64,000 nt of DNA, taken from positions 3,491,136 to 3,555,135 of the forward strand of contig OX638355.1 in assembly GCA_951813285.1 (NCBI GenBank), written 5' to 3'. Below the pieces are notes generated by a model. That model was not told the origin of the DNA. It worked only from the letters and a program-made list of their open reading frames with translations, and searched no databases. This document shows positions 25,142-31,783 of the stretch, piece after piece. Made by a program: the position numbers and the translations under genes. Position 1 is the first letter of the stretch. Every line of letters begins with the position of its first letter. Origin of the DNA: Terriglobia bacterium. GTDB lineage: Bacteria > Acidobacteriota > Terriglobia > Versatilivoradales > Versatilivoraceae.

Positions 25142-25633
25142 CTAGAAGAACAGGGTCAGCAGGACGATGCTGCTCAATCCGCCGAGCATGAAGCTCATGG
25201 CGCTGACGGTGCCGGACACCGTGGCGAAATCGGCGAGGCGAAAGGTCTGGCCCGCAACTTTAAACAGCACCCGTGTCCGATCCAAATCGCCGTCGACAAA
25301 CTCCTTCAATCCGGTTTCCGCTCCGTGGGCCTCCTTCACCGAGACCAGAGTCACCAGCACCATGGTCAGGGCCGAGGCCAGGATTCCGAACCCGAACACG
25401 ACCAGGGTCAGCAGGGAAAACCAGTGGTACACCGTATTCTCGGGGCTTCCTGAAGGCTCTCTCATGAATCCGACCACCAAGGCCGCGCCGCCGGCGTTTC
25501 CGTAAAGCAACATGCGCGTCGATTCGGTAATCAACCGGAACATGGTGCCACGGCGCATAGCGACAACCTTGTAGAGTTCGCGCAGCCATTCCTCGCCGAC
25601 CTCTTCGGTGGTGAACTCGTCTACCTTTTTCAA
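25142..25633 (-). CDS. Small polytopic membrane protein, function unknown
   Basis: I do not recognise this 163-residue protein. An acidic N-terminal helix (EFTTEEVGEEWLRELYKVVAMRRGTMFRL) is followed by about four hydrophobic segments: LLYGNAGGAALVVGFM, WFSLLTLVVFGFGILASALTMVLVTLV, then two near the C-terminus ending in SSIVLLTLFF. Its start overlaps the stop of the substrate-binding protein gene by four bases (ATGA), so the two are translationally coupled. It is the fifth gene of the operon and probably a partner of the SPFH proteins or the binding protein. Confidence 0.72.
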   Translation of the reverse strand: MKKVDEFTTEEVGEEWLRELYKVVAMRRGTMFRLITESTRMLLYGNAGGAALVVGFMREPSGSPENTVYHWFSLLTLVVFGFGILASALTMVLVTLVSVKEAHGAETGLKEFVDGDLDRTRVLFKVAGQTFRLADFATVSGTVSAMSFMLGGLSSIVLLTLFF

Positions 25634-26820
25634 GGACCCTCTCTCCTCTCGTGGGAATCGTGGCCATTGAACACGGTCAACCTGACGTAGCTCGATCCGG
25701 TGTTCGTCCCCGGCTTGAATTCAACCTTCCAGTCATCAATGTCCACGGGGCCGGATTGCAAAGCCCGATCCAGAAAGCGCTCTCGCGTCCACTCCCCGTC
25801 CATGCGTTCCAGCACGGCGATGACAAAGCGGCCAAGTATATAGCCTTCCAGAGATACCTCGTTGATCGCGGGCATTTCGGATTTTACCGTTCGTCCGCCT
25901 GACGCTCGAAGGGCGCGCCGAAAACTCTGAACGACTCGACTATTCGGGTCGTTCACGTCAGGCACGACCTCGGTCACCACGATTCGGCTGCCCGGCACCT
26001 CGATTCTCTTCTTCAATTCATAGGACAGGACGAAAGACAGGTTGGCCATGATGTAGTCGTGTCCCAGGCTCTTTGCCAAGTTGATGATATCTGCATTGGT
26101 GGTGTAGGTTCCGACGACCAGAATCACATCCAGATCGGCCTTGGCCAGGGAGAAGAGGCTGGCATGGACGGCATGGGTATTGCGCGAAAAGGCCGCTTTC
26201 GCCAGCAGGGGAAGACCGTGCTCGTCGAGCGCCACCTTGTAGCCCTTCAGCCCCGATCGACCGAAGGCATCGTCCTGGTAGATGATGCCGAACCGTCTCT
26301 TGCCGTGGTGACCAACGGTGTGGTTTACCAGCATGCGGATTTCGTCCTGATAACTCGCCCTCAGATTGACGACATTCGGATACTGCCCGGCATCCCGCAG
26401 AAAGCCGGCGCCCGTAATGTGTCCCACAAACGGAATCTTGGCCGCTCGCAGCACTGGAGCGATCCGCCTCGAGGTAGGCGTTCCCACCCCGCCGATGACG
26501 GCCAACACATCGTCCTCGGCGACGAATCTCTGCGCGTTCGCCGCTGCCTGGCCCGGTTCATAGCCGTCGTCGCGCGTAGTCAACTCCAAAGACCTGCCGT
26601 CGATCCCCCCGAGAGCGTTGCGTTCCTCGAACGCCACCAGGATGCCCGCCCGGTAGTGGCTCCCCAGATCCCTGTTGGGCCCCGATAGACAGGCGCTCTG
26701 TCCAAAGACGATTTTGTCCGCGTAGACGCCGTCGGCCGCCATCGAAGGCCAGGGTGCCAACAGCAACGGCAATACCAGCAACGGCGCTGATCGACATTTC
26801 CGGAGCAGACATTCGGTCAT
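25630..26820 (-). CDS. Periplasmic substrate-binding protein (branched-chain amino acid/amide LivK type)
   Basis: A 396-residue exported type I periplasmic binding protein. The signal peptide is at residues about 1-28 (CRSAPLLVLPLLLAPWPSMA). The fold markers are KIVFGQSACLSGPNRDLGSHYRAGI, ELTTRDDGYEPGQAAANAQRFV, VLAVIGGVGTPTSRRIAPVLRAAKIPFVGH and the DAFGRSGLKG lobe-crossing segment. Family members bind amino acids, amides or sensor ligands. No ABC permease or ATPase is encoded in this operon, so it probably works as a sensor or as an external part of the SPFH assembly rather than of an importer. Only one base separates it from the SPFH gene before it. Confidence 0.88.
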   Translation of the reverse strand: MTECLLRKCRSAPLLVLPLLLAPWPSMAADGVYADKIVFGQSACLSGPNRDLGSHYRAGILVAFEERNALGGIDGRSLELTTRDDGYEPGQAAANAQRFVAEDDVLAVIGGVGTPTSRRIAPVLRAAKIPFVGHITGAGFLRDAGQYPNVVNLRASYQDEIRMLVNHTVGHHGKRRFGIIYQDDAFGRSGLKGYKVALDEHGLPLLAKAAFSRNTHAVHASLFSLAKADLDVILVVGTYTTNADIINLAKSLGHDYIMANLSFVLSYELKKRIEVPGSRIVVTEVVPDVNDPNSRVVQSFRRALRASGGRTVKSEMPAINEVSLEGYILGRFVIAVLERMDGEWTRERFLDRALQSGPVDIDDWKVEFKPGTNTGSSYVRLTVFNGHDSHERREGP

Positions 26821-26821
26821 G

Positions 26822-28117
26822 CTATTTCCCCTTCGCAGGCTTGTCTTTCTCCGCGCCTTCCTCAGCCATCGACTCTACCATCGGCTTCTGGCTCTCCTGC
26901 TGCCTGACAATCCCTCCGCGAGGCCTTATGTGCCGATGGGAGAATATGGACGGCGTATCGAATATGAGCGACCGGGGGTTGGCTCCCTTTTGATGGTCGC
27001 GCTCAGTGCGTTCTCTATGAAACTGCCCTTCCAGCAGGAGTTTGTCCTTCCCGATGTTTTCCAGCGTGTGAATGTCCGGCGCCACCGTCGAACCGGGCAG
27101 CCGCCCCTCGAGAGCTGCAGAATCCGTAGGCGGCGCTTGCAACAACATCTGGGCCGGGGTGAATCCCGCTGCGCCGTCAATCATGTTGATGTCGATGGTG
27201 GATGGCCGGCCCGGGTTCACCATCGCCAGGCTTGCCTCGGTAAAGATCGCTCGCATGCGTTGCCAGTAACGCGTGATGGCCACAGACTGCGGCTGCTTCC
27301 GATATTCAGCCAGCAGCGCCCTGAAGACGCCGGCGCTGCTTCGCGCCTGAACAATCCGTTCCCGGGCGCTCGCCTTGGCGTTCATTATCAACGCTTCAGC
27401 CTGCCCCTTGCTGCGGGCGATCAACTGTTCTCTCCTGCGATTTGCTCCGCTCACGGCCTGCTCGCGTTCGGCGATGGCATCGTTGACATCCCGGAACGCA
27501 TCACGGGTCTCCGGGATCGGTCGCACATTGACGATTTTCAGCGTGATGAGCTCCATGCCGACATCCAGAGATTCGAGGCGCCCGATCACGGCGTCGATCA
27601 GATGCTGCTGAATGAGATTGCGATTCGAAGTGAAGATCAAGTCGATAAAGTGCTGCCCGAGAATGTTGATCAGTTCCTCGCGAACGAGCATGGTGAGCAA
27701 AGTCTGGGGGTCGGTGCTCGCAAACAGGAACTGCCTGAGGTTGCCGATTCTGTACTGAATGGCCACATCGACTTCGAGAAGGTTGGTGTCTCCGGACAGG
27801 ACCGTGAAGTTGATCGTATCGCTGTCCCTGCTGGCTATCCGGTATCCGACGATTCTCTTGACCTTGCGGATGTGCATCCGTTCGATGAGGGGGATGCGGT
27901 ATCCGATTCCCGGACCGACTTCCGCATCGACCACTCGCCCGAAGCGGGTGCGCAGGCCCTGCTCCTCCTTCTTGACGATGTAGAAGCCGGTGGCCAGCAG
28001 GCAGATCAAGACCACCGCGGCGAGGCCCGCAAGAATCTGGGTGCGGTGCAACCCGTAAAAGTCAAATACGGCGTATATGACTCGCGTGCTTGTCGGAGTT
28101 GATTGTTGTCCGTTCAT
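26822..28117 (-). CDS. SPFH/prohibitin-domain protein (HflK-like)
   Basis: A 431-residue membrane-anchored SPFH protein. A hydrophobic anchor (ILAGLAAVVLICLLATGFYIV) at about residues 29-49 is followed by KKEEQGLRTRFGRVVDAEVGPGIGYRIPLIERMHIRKVKRI, the typical entry to an SPFH domain. The Ala/Glu/Arg-rich coiled-coil (AIAEREQAVSGANRRREQLIARSKGQAEALI) comes next. The C-terminal extension of about 100 residues is polar and ends in a Lys/Glu-rich tail. Such proteins form large cage-like oligomers that enclose membrane partners, as HflKC does with FtsH. No FtsH gene is in the window. It is the third of three consecutive SPFH genes, and its start is 14 bases after the second. Confidence 0.86.
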   Translation of the reverse strand: MNGQQSTPTSTRVIYAVFDFYGLHRTQILAGLAAVVLICLLATGFYIVKKEEQGLRTRFGRVVDAEVGPGIGYRIPLIERMHIRKVKRIVGYRIASRDSDTINFTVLSGDTNLLEVDVAIQYRIGNLRQFLFASTDPQTLLTMLVREELINILGQHFIDLIFTSNRNLIQQHLIDAVIGRLESLDVGMELITLKIVNVRPIPETRDAFRDVNDAIAEREQAVSGANRRREQLIARSKGQAEALIMNAKASARERIVQARSSAGVFRALLAEYRKQPQSVAITRYWQRMRAIFTEASLAMVNPGRPSTIDINMIDGAAGFTPAQMLLQAPPTDSAALEGRLPGSTVAPDIHTLENIGKDKLLLEGQFHRERTERDHQKGANPRSLIFDTPSIFSHRHIRPRGGIVRQQESQKPMVESMAEEGAEKDKPAKGK

Positions 28118-28131
28118 TAGCCGAACCCGAA

Positions 28132-29025
28132 CTATCTGGGTACTTGCCTGCTGTCGAGATACTTGAACAACTCGTTATCCGCCGGCAGCATGAGGGTCGT
28201 GTTCTTGTCGATGATCAGATCGTAGCTGTCGAGAGCGCGGATGAACTTGTAGAACTCCGGATCCTGTCGATAGGCCTTGCCGAGCAACTGCATCGCCTCG
28301 GCTTCCGCATCGCCAAGAATGGCGGTTGCTTCCGCGTGGGCATCGGCCATGAGCTTTTCGTGCTCGTTGATGGCCCGTGCCTCGACGCGGATCGCCATCT
28401 CTTCCCCTTCACTGCGATAGCGGGCGGCGATGCGGGCGCGCTCCGAGATCATTCGCTGAATCACGCTTGGCCGGTTCTCCAGCGGCAAGGTGTATTCGAC
28501 GATTCCGCCCCCGGTCACCTCGATACCGTAGTTCTCGCTTGCGATGGGCGCAATGAGACCGACAATCTCCCTGGAGGCCTTGGTCAGATCTTCGTGTTCC
28601 AGACCCAGACTGATAAAGGCGTCCCGGGCCTCGTTGCTGATGACGATGCCGCTGCTCGAGGTGTACAGATTCCTCAGCCGCTCGGTGGCGCTCTGGGCGG
28701 TTCGGATCGCCTCGACGAAGAGGATGGGATCCTGGACCCGCCATTGCAGATACCCGTTGATCAGAACGCTCTTCTGGTCTTCCGTAATCAATTCCTGGGT
28801 GAGGTCGGTGAGAACATGAATGCGGCGATCAACCTTGTACACCTTGGAGATGGGCCAGGGCCACTTGAGGTGGAGCCCGGGTTGTTTGACGGGAGGAGAA
28901 ATCCTGCCGAAGTGGGTCAGCACCCCCTGCTGCGTTTCGTCGATGATGTAGTGGGCATCGTAGGCAACGACGCCAAAAGCAATCACTGCAATGGTTGCGG
29001 CGACTCTTTTTGCCTTCAAGGTCAT
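28132..29025 (-). CDS. SPFH/prohibitin-domain protein (HflC-like)
   Basis: A 297-residue SPFH protein with an N-terminal anchor (RVAATIAVIAFGVVAYDAHYII). The domain opens with DETQQGVLTHFGRISPPVKQPGLHLKWPWPISKVYKVDRRIHVL, a close match to the HflC pattern. The helical part contains ERARIAARYRSEGEEMAIRVEARAINEHEKLMADAHAEATAILGDAEAEAM, the long coiled coil that builds the ring wall. The end (SYDLIIDKNTTLMLPADNELFKYL) is also typical of HflC. The ATG at 29025 shares its A with the stop of the permease-SPFH gene (TGATG), so translation of the two is coupled. HflC-like here, HflK-like next and an HflK-like domain on the permease make a triple set. Confidence 0.9.
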   Translation of the reverse strand: MTLKAKRVAATIAVIAFGVVAYDAHYIIDETQQGVLTHFGRISPPVKQPGLHLKWPWPISKVYKVDRRIHVLTDLTQELITEDQKSVLINGYLQWRVQDPILFVEAIRTAQSATERLRNLYTSSSGIVISNEARDAFISLGLEHEDLTKASREIVGLIAPIASENYGIEVTGGGIVEYTLPLENRPSVIQRMISERARIAARYRSEGEEMAIRVEARAINEHEKLMADAHAEATAILGDAEAEAMQLLGKAYRQDPEFYKFIRALDSYDLIIDKNTTLMLPADNELFKYLDSRQVPR

Positions 29026-31442
29026 CACTTTTTTTCTCCCGGCTGATTGGCTGTTGATTCCTTGGGCGCGTCGGCTGGCTTCTTCGGCTTCTTCGGGCCG
29101 GCGCTCTTGGCGCCATCCCTCATCCCGCCGTCTGCAGCGTTCCTGTCGGGCCTGCGATGGCGGGTCTTGGCACCCGACGTGGCCGATCTTCCCTTCCACA
29201 GCGAGACCTTATCCAGACTACGTCTGTTGGGCACAATGATCTTGGGTTTATCGGACAGTGCGGTTTCCAGTTTTTCCCGCCACAGCATATTCCGTAGCAC
29301 ATTCGGAGCACTTCGGATGGCCGCGGCCACCCGCTGTATCGCACCGGCCTCAGCCCCGGACGTCTTCACTCTCCGGTGCGCCTCGCCGGCGGCCTGTTTC
29401 ACCTCGTAGTCGGCATTACCGTGCGCCTGGGGAATCAGAGACACCAGGAGCCGTTGCGCATTGGTGATGATGCGAGCTTTGTCCTCTTGCGCGCTCGATA
29501 CCTCCCGGAACGCGCTCATGGCCTCGGGTACGGGACTGATGGCCGACAGGTTCACCTTCACCAGTTCGACGCTCTCGAACGCCAAGGCTTGCGCTTCCGG
29601 ATGCGCCAGATGCTCGCTTTCGAACAATTCGTTGACGCTTTCCTCCAAGGCTGCGCGATGAACATTGAGGAGCCGATCCATGTCTCGGGCGGATACAAAG
29701 GAGCGCACATGGTCCCTGACGCCGTCCTTGACGATTCTCTGGGCGTCGCTTATCCGGTAATGGTAGAGGTAAGGGTCCTTCACCCGATATTGCACATTGA
29801 CCACGAGAGAAATCAGGTTCAGATCGCCGGAAACGTATTCGTGGGCGTCGCCGGCCATGAGCGACTTCACTTCCCGGACCGGCCATTTATCGACCTGAAC
29901 GAAGGGCCAGGGGACAAGGTAGTGCAGTCCCGGCTGCAGGTCCCTCCAGACAACCTTGCCCAACAGGCGACCGTAGCCGACCTCTCCCGGAGGCACGGAG
30001 GTGAAGCCGCTGCCGAGGAAAAGGGCAAGGACCACAACGGAGAGACCCCTGCCCGCCGGAGTGGTTGGTGTGATGGCGCCGCGGAGGGACCGGCCTCGGG
30101 TCAGACGTTCCCACGCCTGTCTCCAGCCCCTGGACAGAGGCCGGATGTTGACCATCAGATCCTCCCAGCCGCTTCGCAAGGCGCCGGCCCGGAATCGCCA
30201 GATGATCAGGGCGATGAGGCCCAAGGCGCCTCCCCATTGCAGCAACAATATGGCCGGCGAGTCCGAGGCCCCCAGGTACACGGGGATGGTCATGCCTGTG
30301 GCCAGAAGCAGAATATCAATCAAGATACCCACGATGACGGTCACTACGATCACGGCCGAGACGTAGATGGTCGCGAAACGCGCGCCGAACTGGCTTGTGA
30401 TGATCGCGATAGTGCCCGTGTTGGTCGCCGGACCCGTCATGAGAAAAATCAGGGCCGCTCCCGGACTGAAACCCTTGGCGACCAGCGCGGCGGCGATCGG
30501 GGTGCTTGCCGATGCGCAAATGTAGAGCGGAACTCCCACCAGAACCATGATGGGGTAGGACATCCAGCGGGCGTACTCGTTCGACATCAGATCGCTCGGA
30601 ATCACCAGAAAGAGCACTCCCCCCAAGGCCACTCCGACGAGCAGCGCGAAGAGAATGTCGTCGGCTATTTCGACGAATCCGTAGCGAAAGACATGCCTGA
30701 CGATCGTCTTGAAGCTCGGCATCCGGTCATCCGCGGACTCGTCCACCGGGGACAAGTCGGCGGACCGTTCGTCAGCCAGGCCCTGATCGCGATAGAACTC
30801 CGGCTTGACCCAGGATGTGGACTTCCAGGTCCCCACCGCCCGCCCGGCCGCCGTGGCAATTCCCTTCAGCCAGCGCCCCATGGCGCCTTTCAACTGAGTA
30901 AAGCTGATATAGCAGTCGTCCTGGCCGGGGGTGAGCGGCTCGTGGGAACCGTGGTCGTGATCGTGGCCGTGATCGTGGTCATGATCGTGGCCACTCACTT
31001 TTGCGTCGCGATCGTCCCTGATGAGACCTATGCAGAAAATGCCGGCCACGGTCGCAGTGAGAAAGCTGATGATGGGACGAACGATCGCGGCCACGAATCC
31101 GAAGAAGGCGTTGGTGACCAGGATCGAGTCCGCACCTGTTTCCGGCGCGGTGATCAGAAAAGACATGCAGGAGGAGCGGGACGCTCCCTTCTTCCGCATC
31201 TCGGCGACCACGGGCACCACTGAGCAACTGCACAGCGGGACCGGCACGCCGATGGCCGCACTGGTGGTTACCGACTTCAGACTGTCGTCACGGAGCCACC
31301 GGAGAATCGCTTTACGCGAAATAAAGACGTGAATGAGGCCCGAAAGAAAGAGCCCCAACAGCAGCATGGGCGCTAACAGGAGAAAGGACGACCAGAGGAA
31401 GTCGAAGAATGCAGCCAACATGCTCAAGGATCCCACAGCCAA
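29025..31442 (-). CDS. Fusion of a SO_0444/YraQ-type metal permease with a C-terminal SPFH (HflK-like) domain
   Basis: An 805-residue two-part membrane protein, first gene of the operon. Residues 1-420 are a permease of the DUF318/YraQ group: PLCSCSVVPV (71-78), a His/Asp-rich loop (151-168, HDHDHDHGHDHDHG) suited to metal binding, and the second-half echo CASASTPIAAAL and GPATNTGT (309-344). The nearest described relatives are SO_0444-type copper/zinc exporters, which share the Cys pair and the His/Asp loop. Residues 466-480 form a further membrane anchor, followed by an SPFH domain (FTSVPPGEVGYGRLLGKVVWRDLQPGLHYLVPWPFVQV…) and coiled-coil to about 710. The C-terminal 60 residues are Lys/Pro-rich. 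The fusion physically ties a metal exporter to a scaffold protein. A Met at residue 8 is an alternative start. Confidence 0.88.
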   Translation of the reverse strand: MAVGSLSMLAAFFDFLWSSFLLLAPMLLLGLFLSGLIHVFISRKAILRWLRDDSLKSVTTSAAIGVPVPLCSCSVVPVVAEMRKKGASRSSCMSFLITAPETGADSILVTNAFFGFVAAIVRPIISFLTATVAGIFCIGLIRDDRDAKVSGHDHDHDHGHDHDHGSHEPLTPGQDDCYISFTQLKGAMGRWLKGIATAAGRAVGTWKSTSWVKPEFYRDQGLADERSADLSPVDESADDRMPSFKTIVRHVFRYGFVEIADDILFALLVGVALGGVLFLVIPSDLMSNEYARWMSYPIMVLVGVPLYICASASTPIAAALVAKGFSPGAALIFLMTGPATNTGTIAIITSQFGARFATIYVSAVIVVTVIVGILIDILLLATGMTIPVYLGASDSPAILLLQWGGALGLIALIIWRFRAGALRSGWEDLMVNIRPLSRGWRQAWERLTRGRSLRGAITPTTPAGRGLSVVVLALFLGSGFTSVPPGEVGYGRLLGKVVWRDLQPGLHYLVPWPFVQVDKWPVREVKSLMAGDAHEYVSGDLNLISLVVNVQYRVKDPYLYHYRISDAQRIVKDGVRDHVRSFVSARDMDRLLNVHRAALEESVNELFESEHLAHPEAQALAFESVELVKVNLSAISPVPEAMSAFREVSSAQEDKARIITNAQRLLVSLIPQAHGNADYEVKQAAGEAHRRVKTSGAEAGAIQRVAAAIRSAPNVLRNMLWREKLETALSDKPKIIVPNRRSLDKVSLWKGRSATSGAKTRHRRPDRNAADGGMRDGAKSAGPKKPKKPADAPKESTANQPGEKK

Positions 31443-31783
31443 TTGGAATCTCCCAACTGAGGCCGATACGGCCCCTCAACCCGTCCGCGAATTACCCGGA
31501 GTGGGGGTCGTGCAGCCGGGCGCGGCCAGTGTGCCCACTAATAACCAAGCGGATTGTCCACATGTCTTCTTGGGCTGTGCGGTAAATACTCCGCAACGCA
31601 TTGCTGAGCAGATTACCCGGACAGACGGAGCACGTCAACTGTTATGTGGTCGTCACCGGTTCCGCTCGATCGGATTCTTATCCCGCTCATCCGAACATAT
31701 ATCCCGCCCCTGACATTCCAGTGGCTGCAGAACGGATTCGGCAATTAAGCTGGCACTCGGCACGGCTATCTTCGGAGGGCATC
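31443..31783. other. Divergent control region between the SPFH operon and the TonB receptor
   Basis: About 340 non-coding bases separate the two divergent starts. A GGAGGG ribosome binding site at 31774-31779 serves the receptor gene. A small palindrome GCGG-8-CCGC (31599-31614 region) is visible. I looked for a Zur- or Fur-type box and did not find a convincing one, so regulation by metal is expected but not shown. Confidence 0.4.

Noticed and set aside
29376-31223. 615-codon plus-strand frame opposite the permease-SPFH gene
   Set aside because: It is the mirror of a high-GC gene; its product has no hydrophobic, catalytic or fold pattern, whereas the minus strand gives clear permease and SPFH domains.
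31443-31783. Zur/Fur-type metal-repressor box in the divergent control region
   Set aside because: Only a short GCGG/CCGC palindrome and a phrase resembling 12909-12927 were seen; neither matches a known metal-repressor consensus.
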